Shown: one piece after another, positions 1 to 15,925 of the stretch
How positions within the stretch are numbered: position 1 is the first letter of the stretch
Layout of the letters: each line of letters starts with the position of its first letter
Source of the DNA: Paragordius varius
Taxonomy: Eukaryota > Nematomorpha
Direction of reading: 5' to 3'
Assembly (NCBI GenBank): GCA_964247055.1
Contig: OZ176053.1
Span: 8,680,001 to 8,744,000 of the forward strand
DNA length: 64,000 nucleotides
The notes under the pieces: generated by a model
What the model saw: only the letters and a program-made list of their open reading frames with translations
Database searches by the model: none
Told to the model about the DNA's origin: nothing
Program-made: the position numbers and the translations under genes

Positions 1-439
1 TTGATTTTTGAAAAGTAATGATTGAAGGGTGGAAATACCAATACACGCACGCTTACAATGCCTTGATTGTTGAAAAGTAATGGTTGATTGGTAAAATTAC
101 TAATACCTACACGCTTAAAATTATTTCATTGTTGAAAAGTAATGGTTGATTGGTAAAATTACTAATACCTACACCCTTAAAATTATTTGATTGTTGAAAA
201 GTAATGGTTGATTGGTGGAATTACTATTACCCGCACGCTTACAATCATTTGATTTTTGAAAAGTAATGATTGAAGGGTGGAAATACCAATACACGCACGC
301 TTACAATGCCTTGTTTGTTGAAAAGTAATGGTTCCTTGGTGAAATTACTAATACCTACACGCTTAAAATTATTTGATTATTGAAAAGTAATGGTTCATTG
401 GTAAAATTACTAATACCTACACCCTTAAAATTATTTGAT

Positions 440-3400
440 TGTTGAAAAGTAATGGTTGATTGGTGGAAATACTAATACCCACACGCCTTAAATTATTTTA
501 CTGTTGAAAAATAATCGTTCATTGGTGAAATTACTAATACCTACACGCCTTAAATTATTTGACTGTTGAAAAGTAATGGTTCATTGGTAAAATTACTAAT
601 ACCTACACGCTTAAAATTATTTGACTGTTGAAAAGTAATGGTTGATTGGTGGAAATACCAATACCCACACGCTTAAAATTATTTGACTGTTAAAAAGTAA
701 TGGTTCCTTGGTGAAATTACTAATACCTACACGCTTAAAATTATTTGACTGTTGAAAAGTAATGGTTGATTGGTGGAAATACTAATACCCACACGCTTAA
801 AATTATTTTACTGTTGAAAAATAATCGTTCATTGGTGAAATTACTAATACCTACACGCCTTAAATTATTTGACTGTTGAAAAGTAATGGTTCCTTGGTGA
901 AATTACTAATACCTACACGCTTAAAATTATTTGACTGTTGAAAAATAATGGTTCCTTGGTGAAATTACTAATACCTACACGCTTAAAATTATTTGACTGT
1001 TGAAAAGTAATGGTTGATTGGTGGAAATACTAATACCCACACGCTTAAAATTATTTTACTGTTGAAAAATAATCGTTCATTGGTGAAATTACTAATACCT
1101 ACACGCCTTAAATTATTTGACTGTTGAAAAGTAATGGTTCATTGGTAAAATTACGAATACCTACACGCTGAAAATTATTTGATTGTTATAAAGTAATGTT
1201 TGATTGGTGGAAATAACAATACACGCACGCTTACAATTCTTTGATTGTTGAAAAGTAATGGTTGATTGGTGGAAAAACTAATACCCACACGCTTAAAATT
1301 ATTTGACTGTTGAAAAATAATGGTTGATTGGTGGAAATACTAATACCCAGTAGCTTAAAATTATTTGACTGTTGAATAATGGTTCATTGGTGAAATTACT
1401 AATACCTATACACTTAAAATTTTTTGACTGTTGAAAAGTAATGGTTGATTGGTGGAAATACTAACACCTGCACGCTGAAAATTATTTGACTGTTGAAAAA
1501 TAATGGTTCATTGGTAAAATTACTAATACCTACACGCTTACATATTATTTGATTGTTGAAAAGTAATGGTTTGGTGGATGCTAATACCCGCACGCTTATA
1601 ATTATTTGATCGTTGAAAAGTAATGGTTGATTGGTGGAAAAACTAATACCCACACGCTTAAAATTATTTGACTGTTGAAAAATAATGGTTCATTGGTAAA
1701 ATTACTAATACCTACACGCTTACATATTATTTGATTGTTGAAAAGTAATGGTTGATTGGTGGAAATACCAATACACGCACGCTTACAATTCTTTGATTGT
1801 TGAAAAGTAATGGTTGATTGGTGGAAAAACTAATACCCACACGCTTAAAATTATTTGACTGTTGAAAAGTAATGGTTGATTGGTGGAAATACTAATACCC
1901 ACACGCTTAAAATTATTTGACTGTTGAATAATGGTTCATTGGTGAAATTACTAATACCTACACACTTAAAATTTTTTGACTGTTGAAAAGTAATGGTTGA
2001 TTGGTGGAAATACCAACACACTCACGCTTACACTTCTTTGATTGTTGAAAAGTAATGGTTGATTGGTGGAAATACCAATACACGCACGCTTACAATTCTT
2101 TGATTGTTGAAAAGTAATGGTTGATTGGTGGAAAAACTAATACCCACACGCTTAAAATTATTTGACTGTTGAAAAATAATGGTTCATTGGTAAAATTACT
2201 AATACCTACACGCTTACATATTATTTGATTGTTGAAAAGTAATGGTTGATTGGTGGAAATACCAATACACGCACGCTTACAATTCTTTGATTGGTGAAAA
2301 GTAATGGTTGATTTGTGGAAATACTAATACCCACACGCTTAAAATTATTTGACTGTTGAAAAATAATCGTTCATTGGTGAAATTACTAATACCTACACGC
2401 TTAAAATTATTTGATTGTTGAAACGTAATGGTTGATTGGTAAAATTACTAATACCTACACCCTTAAAATTATTTGATTGTTGAAAAGTAATGGTTGATTG
2501 GTAAAATTACTAATACCTACACCCTTAAAATTATTTGATTGTTGAAAAGTAATGTTGATTGGTGGAAATACTAATACCTACACGCTTACAATTATTTGAT
2601 TGTTGAAAAATAATGGTTGATTGGTAAAATTACTAATACCTACACACTTAAAATTATTTGATATAGAAAAGTAATGGTTCATTGGTAAAATTACTAATAC
2701 CTACACCCTTAAAATTATTTGATTGTTGAAAAGTAATGGTTGATTGGTATTACTAATACCTACACCCTTAAAATTCTTTGATTGTTGAAAAGTAATGGTT
2801 GATTCGTGGAAAAACTAATACCCACACGCTTAAAATTATTTGACTGTTGAAAAATAATGGTTCATTGGTAAAATTACTAATACCTACACGCTTACATATT
2901 ATTTGATTTTTGAAAAGTAATGATTGAAGGGTGGAAATACCAATACACGCACGCTTACAATGCCTTGTTTGTTGAAAAGTAATGGTTGATTGGTGGAAAT
3001 ACCAATACCCACACGCTTAAAATTATTTGACTGTTAAAAAATAATGGTTCCTTGGTGAAATTACTAATACCTACACGCTTAAAATTATTTGACTGTTGAA
3101 AAGTAATGGTTGATTGGTGGAAATACTAATACCCACACGCTTAAAATTATTTTACTGTTGAAAAATAATCGTTCATTGGTGAAATTACTAATACCTACAC
3201 GCCTTAAATTATTTGACTGTTGAAAAGTAATGGTTCATTGGTAAAATTACGAATACCTACACGCTTACAATTATTTGATTGTTGAAAAATAATGGTTCAT
3301 TAGGGAAATTACTAATACCTACACGCTTAAAATTATTTGACTGTTAAAAAGTAATGGTTGATTGGTGGAAATACTATTACCCGCACGCTTACAATCATTT

Positions 3401-6400
3401 GATTTTTAAAAAGTAATGATTGAAGGGTGGAAATACCAATACACGCACGCTTACAACACTTTGATTGTTGAAAAGTAATGGTTGATTGGTGGAAATACTA
3501 ATACCCACACGCTTACAATTATTTGATTGTTGAAAAATAATGGTTAATTGGTAAAATTACTAATACCTTCAGGCTTACATATTGTTTGTTTGTTGAAAAT
3601 TAATGGTTGATTGGTTAAATTACTAATACCTACACGCTTACAATTATTTCATTGTTAAAAAGTAATGGTTGATTGGTGGAAATACTAATACCCACACGCT
3701 TAAAATTATTTGACTGTTAAAAAATAATGGTTCCTTGGTGAAATTACTAATACCTACACGCCTAAAATTATTTGACTGTTGAAAAGTAATGGTTGATTGG
3801 TGGAAATACTAATACCCACACGCTTAAAATTATTTAACTGTTGAAAAATAATCGTTCATTGGTGAAATTACTAATACCTACACGCCTTAAATTATTTGAC
3901 TGTTGAAAAGTAATGGTTCATTGGTAAAATTACTAATACCTACACGCTTACAATTATTTGATTGTTGAAAAATAATGGTTCATTAGGGAAATTACTAATA
4001 CCTACACGCTTAAAATTATTTGACTGTTAAAAAGTAATGGTTGATTGGAGGAAATACTATTACCCGCACGCTTACAATCATTTGATTTTTGAAAAGTAAT
4101 GATTGAAGGGTGGAAATACCAATACACGCACGCTTACAATGCCTTGATTGTTGAAAAGTAATTGTTGATTGGTGGAAATACTAATACCCACACGCTTAAA
4201 ATTATTTGACTGTTAAAAAATAATGGTTCCTTGGTGAAATTACTAATACCCACACGCTTAAAATTATTTTATTTTTGAAAAATAAGGTTGATTGGTAAAA
4301 TTACTAATACCTTCAGGCTTACATATTGTTTGTTTGTTGAAAATTAATGGTTGATTGGTTAAATTACTAATACCTACACGCTTACAATTATTTCATTGTT
4401 AAAAAGTAATGGTTGATTGGTGGAAATACTAATACCTACACGCTTAAAATTATTTCACTGTTAAAAAATAATGGTTCCTTGGTGAAATTACTAATACCTA
4501 CACGCTTAAAATTATTTCACTGTTAAAAAATAATGGTTCCTTGGTGAAATTACTAATACCTACACGCTTAAAATTATTTGATTGTTGAAAAGTAATTGTT
4601 GATTGGTGGAAATACTAATACCCACACGCTTAAAATTATTTGACTGTTAAAAAATAATGGTTCCTTGGTGAAATTACTAATACCCACACGCTTAAAATTA
4701 TTTTATTTTTGAAAAATAAGGTTGATTGGTAAAATTACTAATACCTTCAGGCTTACATATTGTTTGTTTGTTGAAAATTAATGGTTGATTGGTTAAATTA
4801 CTAATACCTACACGCTTACAATTATTTCATTGTTAAAAAATAATGGTTCCTTGGTGAAATTACTAATACCTACACGCTTAAAATTATTTTACTGTTGAAA
4901 AATAATCGTTCATTGGTGAAATTACTAATACCTACACGCCTTAAATTATTTGACTGTTGAAAAGTAATGGTTCATTGGTAAAATTACTAATACCTACACG
5001 CTTACAATTATTTGATCGTTGAAAAATAATGGTTCATTAGGGAAATTACTAATACCTACACGCTTAAAATTATTTGACTGTTAAAAAGTAATGGTTGATT
5101 AATGGAAATACTATTACCCGCACGCTTACAATCATTTGATTTTTGAAAAGTAATGATTGAAGGGTGGAAATACCAATACACGCACGCTTACAATGCCTTG
5201 ATTGTTGAAAAGTAATGGTTGATTGGTAAAATTACTAATACCTACACGCTTAAAATTATTTGACTGTTGAAAAGTAATGGTTGATTGGTACAATTACTAA
5301 TACCTACACGCTTAAAATTATTTGACTGTTGAAAAATAATGGTTCCTTGGTGAAATTACTAATACCTACACGCTTAAAATTATTTGACTCTTGAAAGGTA
5401 ATGGTTAATTGGTGGAAATACCAATACACGCACGCTTACAATCATTTGATTGTTGAAAAGTAATGGTTGATTGGTGGAAATACTAATACCCTCAAGCTTT
5501 AAATTATTTGACTGTTAAAAAATAATGGTTCCTTGGTGAAATTACTAATACCTACACGCTTAAAATTATTTGACTGTTGAAAAGTAATGGTTGATTGGTG
5601 GAAATACTAATACCCACACGCTTAAAATTATTTGACTGTTGAATAATGATTCAGTGGTGAAATTACTAATACCTACACACTTAAAATTTTTTGACTGTTG
5701 AAAAGTAATGGTAGATTGGTGGAAATACCAATACACGCACGCTTACAATTCTTTGATTGTTGAAAAGTAATGGTTGATTGGTAAAATTACTAATACCTAC
5801 ACGCTTAAAATTATTTGACTGTTGAAAAGTAATGGTTGATTGGTACAATTAATAATACCTACACGCTTAAAATTATTTGACTGTTGAAAAATTATCGTTC
5901 ATTGGTGAAATTACTAATACCTACACGCTTAAAATTATTTGATTGTTGAAAAGTAATGGTTGATTGGTGGAAATACCAATACACGCACGCTTACAATTCT
6001 TTGATTGTTGAAAAGTAATGGTTGATTGGTGGAAATACTAATACCCACACGCTTAAAATTATTTGACTGTTGAAAAATAATGTTTCTTGGTAAAATTACT
6101 AATACCTACACGCTTAAAATTATTTGACTCTTGAAAGGTAATGGTTAATTGGTGGAAATACCAATACACGCACGCTTACAATCATTTGATTGTTGAAAAG
6201 TAATGGTTGATTGGTGGAAATACTAATACCCTCAAGCTTTAAATTATTTGACTGTTAAAAAATAATGGTTCCTTGGTGAAATTACTAATACTTACACGCT
6301 TAAAATTATTTGACTCTTGAAAAGTAATGGTTGATTGGTGGAAATACTAATACCTACACACTTAAAATTATTTGATTATTGAAAACTAATGGTTCATTGG

Positions 6401-8296
6401 TAAAATTACTAATACCTACACCCTTAAAATTATTTGATTGTTGAAAAGTAATGGTTGATTGGTAAAATTACTAATACCTACACGCTTAAAATTATTTGAT
6501 TGTTGAAAAGTAATGGTTGATTGGTGGAATTACTATTACCCGCACGCTTACAATCATTTGATTTTTGAAAAGTAATGATTGAAGGGTGGAAATACCAATA
6601 CACGCACGCTTACAATGCCTTGTTTGTTGAAAAGTAATGGTTCCTTGGTGAAATTACTAATACCCACACGCTTAAAATTATTTTACTGTTGAAAAATAAT
6701 CGTTCATTGGTGAAATTACTAATACCTACACGCCTTAAATTATTTGACTGTTGAAAAGTAATGGTTCATTGGTAAAATTACTAATACCTACACGCTTAAA
6801 ATTATTTGACTGTTGAAAAGTAATGGTTGATTGGTGGAAATACCAATACCCACACGCTTAAAATTATTTGACTGTTAAAAAATAATGGTTCCTTGGTGAA
6901 ATTACTAATACCTACACGCTTAAAATTATTTGACTGTTGAAAAGTAATGGTTGATTGGTGGAAATACTAATACCCACACGCTTAAAATTATTTTACTGTT
7001 AAATAATAATCGTTCATTGGTGAAATTACTAATACCTACACGCCTTAAATTATTTGACTGTTGAAAAGTAATGGTTCCTTGGTGAAATTACTAATACCTA
7101 CACGCTTAAAATTATTTGATTGTTGAAAAGTAATGGTTGATTGGTAAAATTACTAATACCTACACCCTTAAAATTATTTGATTGTTGAAAAGTAATGGTT
7201 GATTGGTAAAATTACTAATACCTACACCCTTAAAATTATTTGATTGTTGAAAAGTAATGGTTGATTGGTGGAATTACTATTACCCGGACGCTTACAATCA
7301 TTTGATTTTTGAAAAGTAATGATTGAAGGGTGGAAATACCAATACACGCACGCTTACAATGCCTTGTTTGTTGAAAAGTAATGGTTGATTGGTAAAATTA
7401 CTAATACCTACACGCTTAAAATTATTTGACTGTTGAAAAGTAATGGTTGATTGGTGGAAATACTAATACCCACACGCTTAAAATTATTTTACTGTTAAAT
7501 AATAATCGTTCATTGGTGAAATTACTAATACCTACACGCCTTAAATTATTTGACTGTTGAAAAGTAATGGTTCCTTGGTGAAATTACTAATACCTACACG
7601 CTTAAAATTATTTGATTGTTGAAAAGTAATGGTTGATTGGTAAAATTACTAATATTTACACCCTTAAAATTATTTGATTGTTGAAAAGTAATGGTTGATT
7701 GGTGGAATTACTATTACCCGCACGCTTAAAATTATTTGACTCTTGAAAGGTAATGGTTAATTGGTGGAAATACCAATACACGCACGCTTACAATCATTTG
7801 ATTTTTGAAAAGTAATGGTTGATTGGTGGAAATACTAATACCCTCAAGCTTTAAATTATTTGACTGTTAAAAAATAATGGTTCCTTGGTGAAATTACTAA
7901 TACCTACACGCTTAAAATTATTTGACTGTTGAAAAGTAATGGTTGATTGGTGGAAATACTAATACCCACACGCTTAAAATTATTTGACTGTTGAATAATG
8001 ATTCAGTGGTGAAATTACTAATACCTACACGCTTAAAATTATTTGACTCTTGAAAGGTAATGGTTAATTGGTGGAAATACCAATACACGCACGCTTACAA
8101 TCATTTGATTGTTGAAAAGTAATGGTTGATTGGTAAAATTACTAATACCTACACCCTTAAAATTATTTGATTGTTGAAAAGTAATGGTTGATTGGTGGAA
8201 TTACTATTACCCGCACGCTTAAAATTATTTGACTCTTGAAAGGTAATGGTTAATTGGTGGAAATACCAATACACGCACGCTTACAATCATTTGATT
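440..8296 (+). repeat. Large satellite superrepeat, copy 1 (period about 7.6-7.86 kb)
   Basis: Rare marker monomers recur at a fixed distance. The odd unit with ATATAGAAAA lies at 2,661 and again at 10,517, an offset of 7,856. The stretch 1,414-1,653 recurs at 9,270-9,509 with the same offset. From about 5,011 the offset drops to 7,603, because copy 2 lacks about four monomers near 12,416 and has a few-base deletion near 11,975. Only scattered single differences were seen, so the duplication looks recent. The limits given are approximate. Confidence 0.85.
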
Positions 8297-11200
8297 TTTG
8301 AAAAGTAATGGTTGATTGGTGGAAATACTAATACCCACACGCCTTAAATTATTTTACTGTTGAAAAATAATCGTTCATTGGTGAAATTACTAATACCTAC
8401 ACGCCTTAAATTATTTGACTGTTGAAAAGTAATGGTTCATTGGTAAAATTACTAATACCTACACGCTTAAAATTATTTGACTGTTGAAAAGTAATGGTTG
8501 ATTGGTGGAAATACCAATACCCACACGCTTAAAATTATTTGACTGTTAAAAAGTAATGGTTCCTTGGTGAAATTACTAATACCTACACGCTTAAAATTAT
8601 TTGACTGTTGAAAAGTAATGGTTGATTGGTGGAAATACTAATACCCACACGCTTAAAATTATTTTACTGTTGAAAAATAATCGTTCATTGGTGAAATTAC
8701 TAATACCTACACGCCTTAAATTATTTGACTGTTGAAAAGTAATGGTTCCTTGGTGAAATTACTAATACCTACACGCTTAAAATTATTTGACTGTTGAAAA
8801 ATAATGGTTCCTTGGTGAAATTACTAATACCTACACGCTTAAAATTATTTGACTGTTGAAAAGTAATGGTTGATTGGTGGAAATACTAATACCCACACGC
8901 TTAAAATTATTTTACTGTTGAAAAATAATCGTTCATTGGTGAAATTACTAATACCTACACGCCTTAAATTATTTGACTGTTGAAAAGTAATGGTTCATTG
9001 GTAAAATTACGAATACCTACACGCTGAAAATTATTTGATTGTTATAAAGTAATGTTTGATTGGTGGAAATAACAATACACGCACGCTTACAATTCTTTGA
9101 TTGTTGAAAAGTAATGGTTGATTGGTGGAAAAACTAATACCCACACGCTTAAAATTATTTGACTGTTGAAAAATAATGGTTGATTGGTGGAAATACTAAT
9201 ACCCAGTAGCTTAAAATTATTTGACTGTTGAATAATGGTTCATTGGTGAAATTACTAATACCTATACACTTAAAATTTTTTGACTGTTGAAAAGTAATGG
9301 TTGATTGGTGGAAATACTAACACCTGCACGCTGAAAATTATTTGACTGTTGAAAAATAATGGTTCATTGGTAAAATTACTAATACCTACACGCTTACATA
9401 TTATTTGATTGTTGAAAAGTAATGGTTTGGTGGATGCTAATACCCGCACGCTTATAATTATTTGATCGTTGAAAAGTAATGGTTGATTGGTGGAAAAACT
9501 AATACCCACACGCTTAAAATTATTTGACTGTTGAAAAATAATGGTTCATTGGTAAAATTACTAATACCTACACGCTTACATATTATTTGATTGTTGAAAA
9601 GTAATGGTTGATTGGTGGAAATACCAATACACGCACGCTTACAATTCTTTGATTGTTGAAAAGTAATGGTTGATTGGTGGAAAAACTAATACCCACACGC
9701 TTAAAATTATTTGACTGTTGAAAAGTAATGGTTGATTGGTGGAAATACTAATACCCACACGCTTAAAATTATTTGACTGTTGAATAATGGTTCATTGGTG
9801 AAATTACTAATACCTACACACTTAAAATTTTTTGACTGTTGAAAAGTAATGGTTGATTGGTGGAAATACCAATACACTCACGCTTACACTTCTTTGATTG
9901 TTGAAAAGTAATGGTTGATTGGTGGAAATACCAATACACGCACGCTTACAATTCTTTGATTGTTGAAAAGTAATGGTTGATTGGTGGAAAAACTAATACC
10001 CACACGCTTAAAATTATTTGACTGTTGAAAAATAATGGTTCATTGGTAAAATTACTAATACCTACACGCTTACATATTATTTGATTGTTGAAAAGTAATG
10101 GTTGATTGGTGGAAATACCAATACACGCACGCTTACAATTCTTTGATTGGTGAAAAGTAATGGTTGATTTGTCGAAATACTAATACCCACACGCTTAAAA
10201 TTATTTGTCTGTTGAAAAATAATCGTTCATTGGTGAAATTACTAATACCTACACGCTTAAAATTATTTGATTGTTGAAACGTAATGGTTGATTGGTAAAA
10301 TTACTAATACCTACACCCTTAAAATTATTTGATTGTTGAAAAGTAATGGTTGATTGGTAAAATTACTAATACCTACACCCTTAAAATTATTTGATTGTTG
10401 AAAAGTAATGTTGATTGGTGGAAATACTAATACCTACACGCTTACAATTATTTGATTGTTGAAAAATAATGGTTGATTGGTAAAATTACTAATACCTACA
10501 CACTTAAAATTATTTGATATAGAAAAGTAATGGTTCATTGGTAAAATTACTAATACCTACACCCTTAAAATTATTTGATTGTTGAAAAGTAATGGTTGAT
10601 TGGTATTACTAATACCTACACCCTTAAAATTCTTTGATTGTTGAAAAGTAATGGTTGATTCGTGGAAAAACTAATACCCACACGCTTAAAATTATTTGAC
10701 TGTTGAAAAATAATGGTTCATTGGTAAAATTACTAATACCTACACGCTTACATATTATTTGATTTTTGAAAAGTAATGATTGAAGGGTGGAAATACCAAT
10801 ACACGCACGCTTACAATGCCTTGTTTGTTGAAAAGTAATGGTTGATTGGTGGAAATACCAATACCCACACGCTTAAAATTATTTGACTGTTAAAAAATAA
10901 TGGTTCCTTGGTGAAATTACTAATACCTACACGCTTAAAATTATTTGACTGTTGAAAAGTAATGGTTGATTGGTGGAAATACTAATACCCACACGCTTAA
11001 AATTATTTTACTGTTGAAAAATAATCGTTCATTGGTGAAATTACTAATACCTACACGCCTTAAATTATTTGACTGTTGAAAAGTAATGGTTCATTGGTAA
11101 AATTACGAATACCTACACGCTTACAATTATTTGATTGTTGAAAAATAATGGTTCATTAGGGAAATTACTAATACCTACACGCTTAAAATTATTTGACTGT

Positions 11201-14200
11201 TAAAAAGTAATGGTTGATTGGTGGAAATACTATTACCCGCACGCTTACAATCATTTGATTTTTAAAAAGTAATGATTGAAGGGTGGAAATACCAATACAC
11301 GCACGCTTACAACACTTTGATTGTTGAAAAGTAATGGTTGATTGGTGGAAATACTAATACCCACACGCTTACAATTATTTGATTGTTGAAAAATAATGGT
11401 TAATTGGTAAAATTACTAATACCTTCAGGCTTACATATTGTTTGTTTGTTGAAAATTAATGGTTGATTGGTTAAATTACTAATACCTACACGCTTACAAT
11501 TATTTCATTGTTAAAAAGTAATGGTTGATTGGTGGAAATACTAATACCCACACGCTTAAAATTATTTGACTGTTAAAAAATAATGGTTCCTTGGTGAAAT
11601 TACTAATACCTACACGCCTAAAATTATTTGACTGTTGAAAAGTAATGGTTGATTGGTGGAAATACTAATACCCACACGCTTAAAATTATTTTACTGTTGA
11701 AAAATAATCGTTCATTGGTGAAATTACTAATACCTACACGCCTTAAATTATTTGACTGTTGAAAAGTAATGGTTCATTGGTAAAATTACTAATACCTACA
11801 CGCTTACAATTATTTGATTGTTGAAAAATAATGGTTTATTAGGGAAATTACTAATACCTACACGCTTAAAATTATTTGACTGTTAAAAAGTAATGGTTGA
11901 TTGGAGGAAATACTATTACCCGCACGCTTACAATCATTTGATTTTTGAAAAGTAATGATTGAAGGGTGGAAATACCAAGCACGCTTACAATGCCTTGATT
12001 GTTGAAAAGTAATTGTTGATTGGTGGAAATACTAATACCCACACGCTTAAAATTATTTGACTGTTAAAAAATAATGGTTCCTTGGTGAAATTACTAATAC
12101 CCACACGCTTAAAATTATTTTATTTTTGAAAAATAAGGTTGATTGGTAAAATTACTAATACCTTCAGGCTTACATATTGTTTGTTTGTTGAAAATTAATG
12201 GTTGATTGGTTAAATTACTAATACCTACACGCTTACAATTATTTCATTGTTAAAAAGTAATGGTTGATTGGTGGAAATACTAATACCTACACGCTTAAAA
12301 TTATTTCACTGTTAAAAAATAATGGTTCCTTGGTGAAATTACTAATACCTACACGCTTAAAATTATTTCACTGTTAAAAAATAATGGTTCCTTGGTGAAA
12401 TTACTAATACCTACACGCTTAAAATTATTTGACTGTTGAAAAGTAATGGTTGATTGGTGGAAATACTAATACCCACACGCTTAAAATTATTTTACTGTTG
12501 AAAAATAATCGTTCATTGGTGAAATTACTAATACCTACACGCCTTAAATTATTTGACTGTTGAAAAGTAATGGTTCATTGGTAAAATTACTAATACCTAC
12601 ACGCTTACAATTATTTGATCGTTGAAAAATAATGGTTCATTAGGGAAATTACTAATACCTACACGCTTAAAATTATTTGACTGTTAAAAAGTAATGGTTG
12701 ATTAATGGAAATACTATTACCCGCACGCTTACAATCATTTGATTTTTGAAAAGTAATGATTGAAGGGTGGAAATACCAATACACGCACGCTTACAATGCC
12801 TTGATTGTTGAAAAGTAATGGTTGATTGGTAAAATTACTAATACCTACACGCTTAAAATTATTTGACTGTTGAAAAGTAATGGTTGATTGGTACAATTAC
12901 TAATACCTACACGCTTAAAATTATTTGACTGTTGAAAAATAATGGTTCCTTGGTGAAATTACTAATACCTACACGCTTAAAATTATTTGACTCTTGAAAG
13001 GTAATGGTTAATTGGTGGAAATACCAATACACGCACGCTTACAATCATTTGATTGTTGAAAAGTAATGGTTGATTGGTGGAAATACTAATACCCTCAAGC
13101 TTTAAATTATTTGACTGTTAAAAAATAATGGTTCCTTGGTGAAATTACTAATACCTACACGCTTAAAATTATTTGACTGTTGAAAAGTAATGGTTGATTG
13201 GTGGAAATACTAATACCCACACGCTTAAAATTATTTGACTGTTGAATAATGATTCAGTGGTGAAATTACTAATACCTACACACTTAAAATTTTTTGACTG
13301 TTGAAAAGTAATGGTAGATTGGTGGAAATACCAATACACGCACGCTTACAATTCTTTGATTGTTGAAAAGTAATGGTTGATTGGTAAAATTACTAATACC
13401 TACACGCTTAAAATTATTTGACTGTTGAAAAGTAATGGTTGATTGGTACAATTAATAATACCTACACGCTTAAAATTATTTGACTGTTGAAAAATTATCG
13501 TTCATTGGTGAAATTACTAATACCTACACGCTTAAAATTATTTGATTGTTGAAAAGTAATGGTTGATTGGTGGAAATACCAATACACGCACGCTTACAAT
13601 TCTTTGATTGTTGAAAAGTAATGGTTGATTGGTGGAAATACTAATACCCACACGCTTAAAATTATTTGACTGTTGAAAAATAATGTTTCTTGGTAAAATT
13701 ACTAATACCTACACGCTTAAAATTATTTGACTCTTGAAAGGTAATGGTTAATTGGTGGAAATACCAATACACGCACGCTTACAATCATTTGATTGTTGAA
13801 AAGTAATGGTTGATTGGTGGAAATACTAATACCCTCAAGCTTTAAATTATTTGACTGTTAAAAAATAATGGTTCCTTGGTGAAATTACTAATACTTACAC
13901 GCTTAAAATTATTTGACTCTTGAAAAGTAATGGTTGATTGGTGGAAATACTAATACCTACACACTTAAAATTATTTGATTATTGAAAAGTAATGGTTCAT
14001 TGGTAAAATTACTAATACCTACACCCTTAAAATTATTTGATTGTTGAAAAGTAATGGTTGATTGGTAAAATTACTAATACCTACACGCTTAAAATTATTT
14101 GATTGTTGAAAAGTAATGGTTGATTGGTGGAATTACTATTACCCGCACGCTTACAATCATTTGATTTTTGAAAAGTAATGATTGAAGGGTGGAAATACCA

Positions 14201-15925
14201 ATACACGCACGCTTACAATGCCTTGTTTGTTGAAAAGTAATGGTTCCTTGGTGAAATTACTAATACCCACACGCTTAAAATTATTTTACTGTTGAAAAAT
14301 AATCGTTCATTGGTGAAATTACTAATACCTACACGCCTTAAATTATTTGACTGTTGAAAAGTAATGGTTCATTGGTAAAATTACTAATACCTACACGCTT
14401 AAAATTATTTGACTGTTGAAAAGTAATGGTTGATTGGTGGAAATACCAATACCCACACGCTTAAAATTATTTGACTGTTAAAAAATAATGGTTCCTTGGT
14501 GAAATTACTAATACCTACACGCTTAAAATTATTTGACTGTTGAAAAGTAATGGTTGATTGGTGGAAATACTAATACCCACACGCTTAAAATTATTTTACT
14601 GTTAAATAATAATCGTTCATTGGTGAAATTACTAATACCTACACGCCTTAAATTATTTGACTGTTGAAAAGTAATGGTTCCTTGGTGAAATTACTAATAC
14701 CTACACGCTTAAAATTATTTGATTGTTGAAAAGTAATGGTTGATTGGTAAAATTACTAATACCTACACCCTTAAAATTATTTGATTGTTGAAAAGTAATG
14801 GTTGATTGGTAAAATTACTAATACCTACACCCTTAAAATTATTTGATTGTTGAAAAGTAATGGTTGATTGGTGGAATTACTATTACCCGCACGCTTACAA
14901 TCATTTGATTTTTGAAAAGTAATGATTGAAGGGTGGAAATACCAATACACGCACGCTTACAATGCCTTGTTTGTTGAAAAGTAATGGTTCCTTGGTGAAA
15001 TTACTAATACCTACACGCTTAAAATTATTTGACTGTTGAAAAGTAATGGTTGATTGGTGGAAATACTAATACCCACACGCTTAAAATTATTTTACTGTTA
15101 AATAATAATCGTTCATTGGTGAAATTACTAATACCTACACGCCTTAAATTATTTGACTGTTGAAAAGTAATGGTTCCTTGGTGAAATTACTAATACCTAC
15201 ACGCTTAAAATTATTTGATTGTTGAAAAGTAATGGTTGATTGGTAAAATTACTAATACCTACACCCTTAAAATTATTTGATTGTTGAAAAGTAATGGTTG
15301 ATTGGTGGAATTACTATTACCCGCACGCTTAAAATTATTTGACTCTTGAAAGGTAATGGTTAATTGGTGGAAATACCAATACACGCACGCTTACAATCAT
15401 TTGATTTTTGAAAAGTAATGGTTGATTGGTGGAAATACTAATACCCTCAAGCTTTAAATTATTTGACTGTTAAAAAATAATGGTTCCTTGGTGAAATTAC
15501 TAATACCTACACGCTTAAAATTATTTGACTGTTGAAAAGTAATGGTTGATTGGTGGAAATACTAATACCCACACGCTTAAAATTATTTGACTGTTGAATA
15601 ATGATTCAGTGGTGAAATTACTAATACCTACACGCTTAAAATTATTTGACTCTTGAAAGGTAATGGTTAATTGGTGGAAATACCAATACACGCACGCTTA
15701 CAATCATTTGATTGTTGAAAAGTAATGATTGATTGGTAAAATTACTAATACCTACACCCTTAAAATTATTTGATTGTTGAAAAGTAATGGTTGATTGGTG
15801 GAATTACTATTACCCGCACGCTTAAAATTATTTGACTCTTGAAAGGTAATGGTTAATTGGTGGAAATACCAATACACGCACGCTTACAATCATTTGATTT
15901 TTGAAAAGTAATGGTTGATTGGTGG
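8297..15925 (+). repeat. Large satellite superrepeat, copy 2
   Basis: This is the second tandem copy of the superrepeat beginning near 440. It adjoins copy 1 directly. It is shorter by about 250 bp, mainly through loss of about four monomers in the stretch corresponding to 4,561-4,870 of copy 1. A partial third copy follows: from about 15,940 the sequence matches the stretches near 5,500 and 13,100. Confidence 0.83.

Noticed and set aside
1414-1653. Minus-strand open frame of 79 codons, repeated at 9,270-9,509
   Set aside because: It is a translation of satellite monomers in a phase that happens to lack stops; the second copy reflects the 7,856-bp superrepeat.
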